Source: an uncultured Eubacteriales bacterium (GTDB lineage: Bacteria; Bacillota; Clostridia; Oscillospirales; CAG-382). From it: a stretch of DNA of 7,086 bases. Location: contig CAKSDR010000063.1 in the NCBI GenBank assembly GCA_934446095.1, positions 1 to 7,086 on the forward strand. Reading direction: 5' to 3'. Each line of letters begins with the position of its first letter. Position 1 is the stretch's first letter. Both the position numbers and the translations under genes were made by a program. This document shows, piece after piece, positions 1-6,081 of this stretch. Under the pieces are notes generated by a model. That model did not search any database. It saw only the letters and a list, made by a program, of their open reading frames with translations, and had not been told where the DNA came from.

Positions 1-21
1 TATTTAAAAATATACCTTGAA

Positions 22-52
22 TTCAAATACTACCATTTAAGTAGTGTTTGAA
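22..52. repeat. Imperfect inverted repeat in the leader
   Basis: Two 12-nt arms (22-33 and 41-52) pair with a single mismatch, which would be a G-U pair in RNA, around a 7-nt loop CATTTAA. An A-run follows the right arm on the + strand, so it lacks the U-tract expected of a + strand terminator. On the - strand the run lies before the hairpin, which is also wrong for a terminator. It lies about 60 nt upstream of the predicted -35 box. It could be a regulator-binding palindrome or the end of an RNA from outside the window. The pairing is seen directly; the function is unknown. Confidence 0.5.
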
Positions 53-114
53 AAAAATCCGGAAAAAACCCTTGCGTTTTTTTAAAAATATGACGTAATT
101 TGACAGTTTGCTTA

Positions 115-143
115 TTGACATATCAAAAATTATGATGTATCAT
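115..143 (+). promoter_or_regulatory. Predicted sigma-A (housekeeping) promoter of the operon
   Basis: A perfect -35 box TTGACA (115-120) is followed after exactly 17 bp by TATCAT (138-143), which matches the -10 consensus TATAAT at five of six positions. The surroundings are very AT-rich. Transcription would start near 150, leaving a 5' leader of only about 25 nt before the first gene, too short for a riboswitch. The following genes are closely spaced, so this is the best candidate for the main promoter of the whole cluster. A second TTGACA at 100-105 has no suitable -10 partner. Confidence 0.7.
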
Positions 144-144
144 A
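131..144. promoter_or_regulatory. Candidate operator palindrome over the -10 box
   Basis: TATGAT-GT-ATCATA is a perfect 6-bp inverted repeat with a 2-nt spacer, and it covers the predicted -10 hexamer. A further TATCA half-site lies at 121-125, between the -35 and -10. A protein bound here would block RNA polymerase, so repression by a sugar- or diol-responsive regulator is a reasonable guess. No regulator gene is present in the window. AT-rich DNA yields short palindromes by chance, so confidence is modest. Confidence 0.35.
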
Positions 145-164
145 TAAGTAAATATAGTAGTAAA

Positions 165-170
165 AGGTGA
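165..170 (+). promoter_or_regulatory. Ribosome-binding site that sets the HAD start
   Basis: AGGTGA is fully complementary to the 3' end of Firmicute 16S rRNA and ends 5 nt before TTG at 176. The upstream in-frame GTG at 167 lies inside this site and has no ribosome-binding site of its own. TTG 176 is therefore preferred as the start. Confidence 0.55.
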
Positions 171-175
171 AACTG

Positions 176-940
176 TTGAACGGATTTATTGTAAGCGATG
201 TTGACGGCACGCTGATTTACAAAAATCAGCATCTTAACAAAGCCGGGCTTAAAAAAATGCTTGCGCTGTCAAAGAAAAAACAAATTCCTTTTGCCGTTGC
301 AAGCGGCAGGACTTATACGGAACTTCAAAAAATTTTCAAAGGCTTTGAAAACGATTTGATTTTTATTTGCTTTAACGGCGCTTTGTGCGTTTGCGGCGGC
401 AACGTCCTTTTTTCTCACCCTATCGACAGGCAGCATATCCGTTCTTTCTTTGATAATTTCAGCCGTTCTTCCGATACATGCGCCATTGAATTTTGCGGCA
501 TGTCGAAATCTTTTATGTTTTCCGACTTCTACTCCGTTCTTGCTAAAGAAAGAGCAAAATTCGGAGAAAATCTTAAAATTATTCAAAACTTTGACCAAAT
601 AGATGAAAAAATATATAAAATATGTCTTTTCAAAAACCGCAGTCAGAAAATTTTCGAGCAAGAAGGACTATACATATCATATTTTTCGGACAACCTTTGC
701 GAATTTGTAAGAGAAAACGTTTCAAAATATTTCAGCGTCGAAGAACTTTGTTCGAGCATTTCCGTTCCAATGAACAAAGTCACCGCTTTCGGCGACAGCG
801 AAAACGACAGAACTCTTCTTGAAAACGCCGGCGTTTCATACACAACTTACTGCGCCGAAAAAGGCATTTTTAAACTTACGAAACTTCACACAAGGGACTG
901 CATAGGAACAATAACAAGACTTTTGCACGAAAACTTTTAA
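176..940 (+). CDS. Cof-type HAD-superfamily phosphatase
   Basis: This is a cytoplasmic, probably Mg-dependent phosphatase of the Cof/YbiV type, which acts on small sugar or cofactor phosphates; the substrate cannot be read from sequence. All four HAD motifs are visible, numbered from TTG 176: motif I SDVDGT near the N-terminus (nucleophile Asp8, acid/base Asp10), motif II Ser43 in ASGR, motif III Lys184 in VSKYF, and motif IV GDSEND (206-211). About 95 residues between motifs II and III fit a C2-type cap. At 254 aa it is near the usual 260-280. The start is TTG 176, placed by AGGTGA at 165-170; GTG 167 would add three residues. The usual MGNA-type segment after motif IV is diverged. It is the first gene behind the promoter and ends 25 nt before the GRE gene, so the two are probably cotranscribed. 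A role in clearing a phosphorylated intermediate or overflow dihydroxyacetone phosphate is only a guess. Confidence 0.88.
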   Translation: MNGFIVSDVDGTLIYKNQHLNKAGLKKMLALSKKKQIPFAVASGRTYTELQKIFKGFENDLIFICFNGALCVCGGNVLFSHPIDRQHIRSFFDNFSRSSDTCAIEFCGMSKSFMFSDFYSVLAKERAKFGENLKIIQNFDQIDEKIYKICLFKNRSQKIFEQEGLYISYFSDNLCEFVRENVSKYFSVEELCSSISVPMNKVTAFGDSENDRTLLENAGVSYTTYCAEKGIFKLTKLHTRDCIGTITRLLHENF

Positions 941-965
941 ACTTTGCAGAAGGAGGATTTGCCAT

Positions 966-3494
966 ATGAAAAAATATATGTCTTCAGACATTCCAAAAAC
1001 CGAAAGAATCGGCAAACTTATAGATGCTTTATATGATCACATGCCTGTAATCGAGCCTGACAGAGCGGTGCTTATTACAGAATCATACAAAATGACCGAA
1101 GGCGAGCCTATTATTTCAAGACGCTCAAAGGCCTTTGCTCATATTCTTAAAAACATACCGATAACTATCCGCGACAATGAACTTATAGTCGGAAGCGCCA
1201 CAAAGGTTCCGAGAGGATGTCAGGTTTTTCCGGAATTTTCATTCGAATGGCTGGAATCCGAGTTTGACACAATCGAAAAACGCTCGGCCGACCCGTTTTA
1301 CATTTCCGACGAAACAAAAAAGACCCTTCACGAAGTATATAAATATTGGAAGGGAAAAACCACAAGCGACCTTGCGACTTCTTTTATGGCACATGAAACC
1401 ATAACGGCAATCGAACATAACATGTTTACACCCGGAAATTATTTTTATAACGGCGTCGGACATGTTACCGTCGATTATGCAAAAATCTTAAAGTACGGAT
1501 TTTCCGGAATCATTGAAAGGGCGAAAGAAGAACTTTCAAAACTTTCATTTGAGCAGCCGGAATATATCACAAAAACGCAATTTCTTAATGCGGTTATAGA
1601 AAGTTGCACCGCGGCGGCACTTTATGCAAAAAGGTATTCTGCCCTCGCGCTTGAACTTGCGGACAAGTGTACCGATGCAAAAAGGAAAAACGAACTTCTC
1701 TTAATTTCATATAACTGCTCAAAAGTGCCGATGTACGGCGCGGAGAATTTTTACCAGGCATGCCAGTCATTCTGGTTTGTGCAAATGCTTCTTCAGATGG
1801 AATCAAGCGGACATTCGATTTCTCCCGGACGCTTCGACCAATATATGTATCCTTATTACAAAAAGGATATCGACAGCGGAAAAATCACATATCAGGCTGC
1901 TCAGGAAATTATCGACTGCATCTGGATAAAACTCAACGACCTTAACAAGGCCCGCGACGCAGCATCCGCCGAAGGATTTGCCGGCTACAGCCTGTTTCAG
2001 AATCTGATTGCCGGAGGTCAGACACCTGACGGCAGAGATGCTACAAACGATCTTTCTTTCATGTGTATAAATGCCACAATGCACGTTCTGCTTCCTCAGC
2101 CGTCGTTTTCGGTGCGCGTATGGAACGGTTCGCCGCATGAATTTCTGATGAGGGCAGCGGCGCTTACAAGAACCGGCGTCGGTCTTCCCGCTTATTACAA
2201 TGACGAAGTTATTATTCCTTCCCTATTGAACCGCGGCCTTACAATTAAAGACGCAAGGGACTACAACATCATAGGATGCGTTGAACCTCAAAAGGCCGGC
2301 AAAACAGAAGGATGGCATGACGCTGCTTTTTATAACATGTGCCGTCCGCTTGAACTTGTCTTTTCGGACGGATATGACGACGGAGAATTTATAGGCGTTC
2401 ACACAGGCGACGTTACAAAAATGAAAACTTTTGACGAGTTTTATGACGCTTATAAAAAACAGACGAATTATTTTCTGACTCTGCTTGTAAACGCAGACAA
2501 CGCAATAGACACAGCGCATGCAAACAGATGTCCCCTTCCTTTCCTGTCTAGTATGGTCGACGACTGCATTTCGCGCGGCAAAAGCGTGCAGGAAGGCGGC
2601 GCCGTATACAACTTCACGGGTCCCCAGGGATTTGGCGTTGCGAATATGGCCGATTCTTTGTTCGCAGTCAAAACGCTTGTATTTGACAAGAAAAAAATCA
2701 CAATGGCCGAACTTAAAGACGCTCTTATACATAATTTCGGAGAAGATATCCCCGATAAAATTGCAGAAAAACTGACCGAAAAAGAAGTTAAAAAACTTGT
2801 CTCGGAAGGAAAGCATGTTGACGAATCCAAAATCATCGAAATATTCGGCAAAATAAAAACATGCGGAATGTCGCCATATCAGCGGACAAAATACAAAAAA
2901 ATAAAAGAATTGATCGACGATGTTCCGAAATTCGGAAACGATGTTGAAGAAGTGGATTCTTTCGCAAGAGATGTTGCCTATACTTACACAAAACCGCTTG
3001 AAACTTTCAGAAACCCGAGAGGCGGAATGTTCCAGGCAGGTCTTTATCCCGTATCTGCAAATGTTCCGCTCGGCGCCCAGACCGGCGCCACACCTGACGG
3101 GCGTTTGGCATATACCCCTGTTGCGGACGGTGTTTCACCTTCTGCGGGAAAAGACACACATGGTCCCACTTCAACCGCAAATTCAGTTTCAAAACTTGAT
3201 CACGCGATTGCTTCAAACGGAACTCTTTTCAACATGAAATTCCATCCGTCTGCACTCGAGGGCACCTCAGGACTTGAAAGTTTTGTAGCGCTGATAAGGG
3301 CATATTTCGACCAGAAAGGCAGTCATATGCAATTCAATGTAGTGAGCCGCGAAACTTTATACGATGCTCAAAAGCACCCTGAAAAGTATAAGTCGCTTGT
3401 CGTGCGCGTTGCAGGATACAGCGCCCTGTTTACTACACTTTCCAAATCGCTTCAGGATGATATTATCAGACGCACGGAACAAACTTCCATATGA
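966..3494 (+). CDS. Glycyl radical enzyme, probable B12-independent 1,2-propanediol dehydratase
   Basis: This is an oxygen-sensitive GRE that removes water from a vicinal diol to give an aldehyde, probably (S)-1,2-propanediol to propionaldehyde, inside a microcompartment. The catalytic Cys438 and Glu440 lie in GCVEP, and the radical Gly817 lies in the C-terminal RVAGYSA motif. His166 (GVGHVT), His283 (SSGHSI) and Asp452 (GWHD) fit the diol-binding and catalytic set of diol dehydratases. From memory, His166, His283, Cys438, Glu440 and Gly817 have the same numbers in the Roseburia inulinivorans propanediol dehydratase. At 842 aa it exceeds the glycerol dehydratase of C. butyricum (about 787 aa), mainly through a charged insert around residues 595-640. 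ATG 966 follows AGGAGG (951-956) with a 9-nt gap. The activase gene follows and an aldolase lies downstream. Glycerol dehydratase is the main alternative; choline lyase is less likely because the neighbouring aldolase points to deoxysugars. No targeting extension is evident at either end. Confidence 0.93.
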   Translation: MKKYMSSDIPKTERIGKLIDALYDHMPVIEPDRAVLITESYKMTEGEPIISRRSKAFAHILKNIPITIRDNELIVGSATKVPRGCQVFPEFSFEWLESEFDTIEKRSADPFYISDETKKTLHEVYKYWKGKTTSDLATSFMAHETITAIEHNMFTPGNYFYNGVGHVTVDYAKILKYGFSGIIERAKEELSKLSFEQPEYITKTQFLNAVIESCTAAALYAKRYSALALELADKCTDAKRKNELLLISYNCSKVPMYGAENFYQACQSFWFVQMLLQMESSGHSISPGRFDQYMYPYYKKDIDSGKITYQAAQEIIDCIWIKLNDLNKARDAASAEGFAGYSLFQNLIAGGQTPDGRDATNDLSFMCINATMHVLLPQPSFSVRVWNGSPHEFLMRAAALTRTGVGLPAYYNDEVIIPSLLNRGLTIKDARDYNIIGCVEPQKAGKTEGWHDAAFYNMCRPLELVFSDGYDDGEFIGVHTGDVTKMKTFDEFYDAYKKQTNYFLTLLVNADNAIDTAHANRCPLPFLSSMVDDCISRGKSVQEGGAVYNFTGPQGFGVANMADSLFAVKTLVFDKKKITMAELKDALIHNFGEDIPDKIAEKLTEKEVKKLVSEGKHVDESKIIEIFGKIKTCGMSPYQRTKYKKIKELIDDVPKFGNDVEEVDSFARDVAYTYTKPLETFRNPRGGMFQAGLYPVSANVPLGAQTGATPDGRLAYTPVADGVSPSAGKDTHGPTSTANSVSKLDHAIASNGTLFNMKFHPSALEGTSGLESFVALIRAYFDQKGSHMQFNVVSRETLYDAQKHPEKYKSLVVRVAGYSALFTTLSKSLQDDIIRRTEQTSI

Positions 3495-3512
3495 TAAAAT
3501 TTGCAGAAATCC

Positions 3513-3516
3513 GGAG
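3513..3516 (+). promoter_or_regulatory. Ribosome-binding site that sets the activase start
   Basis: GGAG lies 8 nt before ATG 3525. The upstream in-frame TTG at 3501 lacks a suitable site, and the protein family normally begins just before the conserved FDIQKFSVHDGPGIR region, so ATG 3525 is preferred. Confidence 0.6.
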
Positions 3517-3524
3517 AAATCCAT

Positions 3525-4316
3525 ATGATAGAATCTTTTGAAAATGTCGGCGGAAGAATATTTGACATTCAGAAATTCTCCGTTCACGACGGTCCCGGCA
3601 TCCGCACAATTGTATTTCTTAAAGGCTGCTTTTTAAGATGCGCGTGGTGCTGCAATCCCGAATCACAGGAATATAAAATTCAGCAAATGACCCAAAACGG
3701 CAAAGTAAAAACCATAGGTGAAGACACAACCGTCGGAAAAGTCATGGAAGAAATACTCAAGGACATGCCTTATTACAGGCGCTCCGGCGGAGGAGTAACG
3801 CTATCCGGCGGAGAGGTTTTGGCACAGCCGGAATTTGCTTTTGCTCTTTTATCGGCGTGCAAGGAATATGGCATAAACACAGCGATCGAAACAACCGGGT
3901 ACGCAGACTTCGAAATAATACGCAAAATTATTCCGGTATGCGACCTGTTCCTTATGGACATAAAGCACACGGATTCGAAAAAGCATGAGTTGTTTACCAC
4001 AAAGCCAAACGGACTTATTCTTGAAAACGCCTTAAAAATTGCGCAGAACGCAAAAAAACTTATTATCCGTGTTCCTGTTATTCCATCATTTAACGACACC
4101 GAAGATGAAATTTATTCTATCGCAAAATTTGCAAAATCACTTCCGAACGTCAGCCAGATGCACCTTCTTCCGTATCACAGGCTGGGATATGACAAGTACA
4201 TCGGACTTTCACGAAATTACACAATGGGAGAAGCTGAACCTCCGTCAAAGGAACATATGCAAAAACTGAAATCTTCCGCCGAAAAAACCGGCATTTGCGT
4301 AATTATCGGCGGTTAA
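3525..4316 (+). CDS. Radical-SAM glycyl radical enzyme activase (PflA type)
   Basis: This cytoplasmic iron-sulfur enzyme uses S-adenosylmethionine to abstract a hydrogen from Gly817 of the upstream dehydratase and so creates its radical. The start of the barrel carries the DGPGIRT family motif. The radical-SAM cluster CxxxCxxC is Cys35, Cys39 and Cys42 (numbered from ATG 3525), with an extra Cys43 directly after it. The SAM-contacting LSGGE motif, an ETTGYA strand, a DIKH motif and a late PYHRLGYDKY segment follow in the usual order. At 263 aa it is short: the family members of roughly 300 aa carry a ferredoxin-like insert with two more Cys clusters directly after NPE, and none is seen here. 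It begins 30 nt after the GRE stop codon, the normal pairing of GRE and activase. The family is certain; the partner is inferred from adjacency. Confidence 0.93.
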   Translation: MIESFENVGGRIFDIQKFSVHDGPGIRTIVFLKGCFLRCAWCCNPESQEYKIQQMTQNGKVKTIGEDTTVGKVMEEILKDMPYYRRSGGGVTLSGGEVLAQPEFAFALLSACKEYGINTAIETTGYADFEIIRKIIPVCDLFLMDIKHTDSKKHELFTTKPNGLILENALKIAQNAKKLIIRVPVIPSFNDTEDEIYSIAKFAKSLPNVSQMHLLPYHRLGYDKYIGLSRNYTMGEAEPPSKEHMQKLKSSAEKTGICVIIGG

Positions 4317-4338
4317 AAAGTAAATCTCAGGAGAAAAA

Positions 4339-4740
4339 ATGGAAAAATTTGATGAATTGCCGTTTGAATTTAAAAATTCGAAAAACAACGGTGAAAAATT
4401 GAGGATTATCCAGGAACTTGTTCCCGGAAGACAAATCACACTTGCTCACATTATTGCAAATCCCGACAACATCTTATATAAAAAACTAGGTCTTGACCCA
4501 CGTCTTGACTATTCACACGCAGCTATCGGAATAATTACGATAAGTCCGAGCGAAACCGCGATTATTGCCGCAGACATATGCACAAAAGCGTCTGCTGCCG
4601 AAATCGGTTTTGTCGATCGTTTCAGCGGCACTCTTCTTATGACAGGTTCTGTTTCGGATGTTGAAGCGTCTGTACGCGCAATACTCGACTATGCTGAAAA
4701 CACTCTTTCTTTTTCAGTTTGCAAAATTACAAAAACATGA
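4339..4740 (+). CDS. eutS: BMC shell protein, EutS/PduU type (permuted BMC hexamer)
   Basis: This is a structural protein of the microcompartment shell. The EutS/PduU subfamily is a circularly permuted BMC domain that forms hexamers whose N-terminal strands make a small beta-barrel over the pore. The hallmark order is visible: RIIQELVPGRQ then TLAHIIANP and a KKLGL segment, then AIGIITISPSETAIIAAD, EIGFVDRFSGTLL, and a final VSDVEASVRAILDY helix. At 133 aa it is about 20 residues longer than typical EutS or PduU (about 111-116); the extra residues are a charged N-terminal lead-in before RIIQE. ATG 4339 has AGGAG at 4329-4333 with a 5-nt gap. Its last codons overlap the next gene as ATGA. It is the only shell gene here, so the tiles forming most of the shell must lie elsewhere, probably downstream. 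Confidence 0.93.
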   Translation: MEKFDELPFEFKNSKNNGEKLRIIQELVPGRQITLAHIIANPDNILYKKLGLDPRLDYSHAAIGIITISPSETAIIAADICTKASAAEIGFVDRFSGTLLMTGSVSDVEASVRAILDYAENTLSFSVCKITKT

Positions 4741-5168
4741 AAAAATTAATTTTAATCGGACGCAGCGAAAGCGGAAAAACGTCACTTACGCAGGCTCTCA
4801 GGGGTTCTCCTCTCAGTTACCGGAAAACTCAGTATATTAACTACTCGGACATTCTTATTGATACTCCCGGCGAATATATACAGACAAAAAATCTCGGAGC
4901 GGCGCTTGCGATATATTCATATGAGGCTGACGTTGTCGGACTTTTATGTTCCGCAACAGAACCGTTTTCCCTTTTCAGTCCATGTATTGCATGTCTTGCA
5001 AACCGTGAAGTAATCGGCATTGTCACAAAAATTCACGAAAAAAACGCCGACACCGCTATGGCAAGGCGCTGGCTTGAACTTTGCGGATGCGAAAAAATAT
5101 TCGAAGTTGACTCTTCGGACAGAACCGGAATTGACGATCTTATTTCTTACCTTAAGAATGACGGTTAA
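4737..5168 (+). CDS. eutP: EutP/PduV-type small GTPase-like protein of microcompartment operons
   Basis: This is a Ras-like P-loop protein found in microcompartment operons; PduV has been linked to microcompartment positioning, and some EutP proteins are reported to act as acetate kinases. The N-terminal P-loop is GRSESGKTS (8-16), G3 is DTPGEY (42-47), and the G4-like motif is TKIH (97-100), where the family usually has TK.D. The C-terminal part ends in a TGIDDLISYL helix, as in EutP. Its 143 aa are normal. ATG 4737 shares ATGA with the stop of the shell gene and has no clear ribosome-binding site, which suggests translational coupling; an in-frame TTG at 4719 would add six residues but breaks the usual MKKLILIG start. 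The family call is firm; nucleotide preference and role are open. Confidence 0.88.
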   Translation: MKKLILIGRSESGKTSLTQALRGSPLSYRKTQYINYSDILIDTPGEYIQTKNLGAALAIYSYEADVVGLLCSATEPFSLFSPCIACLANREVIGIVTKIHEKNADTAMARRWLELCGCEKIFEVDSSDRTGIDDLISYLKNDG

Positions 5169-5223
5169 GTTTTTTCTGTTCTGCGATACTTATTTTGTAA
5201 GAAACGGCTTTATGCTTTCTTAA

Positions 5224-5239
5224 TATAAAAAATTTTATA
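5224..5239. repeat. AT-only palindrome upstream of the aldolase gene
   Basis: TATAAAA-AA-TTTTATA is a perfect 7-bp inverted repeat directly before the ribosome-binding site (AAGGAG, 5241-5246). It sits in the 86-nt gap (5169-5254), the largest intergenic space after the leader. It could be an RNA-processing or regulatory site, or chance in AT-rich DNA. No convincing -35/-10 pair was found in the gap: TTGTAA (5195-5200) is too far (20 bp) from TAATAT (5221-5226). Confidence 0.25.
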
Positions 5240-5254
5240 AAAGGAGAAAAAAAT

Positions 5255-6061
5255 ATGGCATCAGAATATGCACTTAAAGTTCAGATGTGCGAAATCGGAA
5301 AAAGAATTTACAACAGAGGAATGGTAGCCTCAAACGACGGCAACATTTCGGTAAAAATCGGTCCTGACGAGTTTCTTTGTACTCCTACAGGTGTTTCAAA
5401 GGGCTTTATGACTCCCGAGTACATCTGCAAAGTAAACTCAAAAGGCGAAGTAATTGAAGCCGCTGAAGGTTTCAAACCCTCATCGGAAATCAAAATGCAC
5501 ATGCGCGTATATAAGGAAAGACCGGACGTTGTATCGGTTGTTCATGCGCACCCTATGTATGCTACAGGTTTTGCTATTGCAGGCATTCCGCTTACAGCGC
5601 AGATAATGCCGGAAGCAATAATTCAACTCGGCTGCGTTCCGATTGCCGAATACGGCACACCTTCGACGGATGAAATCCCGGACGCAGTTTCAAAGTACTT
5701 GCAGCATTATGACGCAGTTCTTCTTGCAAATCACGGAGCTCTTGCTTTTTCGGATTCATTGCTCAACGCATATCACAAGATGGAATCTGTTGAATTTTAT
5801 GCTCAGTTGATGTTCATCTCGACTCTTCTCGGAGGTCCGAAAGAACTTTCAAAGGAACAAGTTGAAAGACTTTATGAAATCAGACGCAAATTCGGTATGA
5901 AGGGTAAACATCCCGCAGACCTTTGTCCCAACCTTGCAGCAGGTAAACCCGCATGCCCCAACTGTTCCGGCACCGCAACCTGTTCTGCAAAAACTTCCGC
6001 CAATGAAAACGATGTAATTGCCGAAATCACAAAAAGAGTTTTGGCTCAACTCGGCAAATAA
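5255..6061 (+). CDS. fucA: Class II (zinc) aldolase, fuculose/rhamnulose-1-phosphate type, with C-terminal targeting helix
   Basis: The enzyme probably cleaves L-fuculose-1-phosphate and/or L-rhamnulose-1-phosphate to dihydroxyacetone phosphate and lactaldehyde, supplying the precursor of 1,2-propanediol. The class II aldolase fold is clear: phosphate-binding GNIS near residue 30 and TPTGVSKG, catalytic Glu78 in SSEIKMH, zinc ligands His97 and His99 in HAHP, and His160 in NHGAL. The catalytic domain ends near residue 215. It is followed by a linker with Cys224, Cys234, Cys237 and Cys243, and then an amphipathic helix (about 252-267, VIAEITKRVLAQL) of the type that targets enzymes into microcompartments. 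At 268 aa it is about 50 longer than E. coli FucA (215), and this tail accounts for the difference. ATG 5255 follows AAGGAG with an 8-nt gap. Its place among GRE and shell genes marks a GRM5-type locus. Fuculose versus rhamnulose preference cannot be told from sequence. Confidence 0.9.
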   Translation: MASEYALKVQMCEIGKRIYNRGMVASNDGNISVKIGPDEFLCTPTGVSKGFMTPEYICKVNSKGEVIEAAEGFKPSSEIKMHMRVYKERPDVVSVVHAHPMYATGFAIAGIPLTAQIMPEAIIQLGCVPIAEYGTPSTDEIPDAVSKYLQHYDAVLLANHGALAFSDSLLNAYHKMESVEFYAQLMFISTLLGGPKELSKEQVERLYEIRRKFGMKGKHPADLCPNLAAGKPACPNCSGTATCSAKTSANENDVIAEITKRVLAQLGK

Positions 6062-6081
6062 TTGTTTGTGAGGAATCGTTT

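Noticed and set aside
63..83. Possible intrinsic terminator (A-run, CCCTTGCG, T-run)
   Set aside because: The stem would be almost only A-T pairs closed by one C-G pair, too weak for a convincing terminator.
269..661. 130-codon - strand frame with a hydrophobic N-terminal stretch, opposite the HAD gene
   Set aside because: The hydrophobicity comes from reading A-rich sense codons in reverse; the + strand carries all four HAD motifs.
2223..2816. 197-codon open frame on the - strand inside the GRE gene
   Set aside because: It lies wholly antisense to a gene with clear catalytic motifs, its translation resembles no family, and it has no convincing ribosome-binding site.
966..3494. GRE as choline trimethylamine-lyase or pyruvate formate-lyase
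   Set aside because: Pyruvate formate-lyase has two adjacent catalytic Cys residues, which are not seen here (GCVEP). A choline lyase would not be expected beside a deoxysugar-phosphate aldolase, and the His166/His283/Asp452 set fits diol dehydratases.
3501..3524. TTG 3501 as start of the activase
   Set aside because: It has no suitable ribosome-binding site, whereas ATG 3525 has GGAG at a good distance and fits the family's usual N-terminus.
4719..4736. TTG 4719 as start of the EutP-like protein
   Set aside because: ATG 4737 gives the usual MKKLILIG start and the common ATGA overlap with the upstream stop codon.
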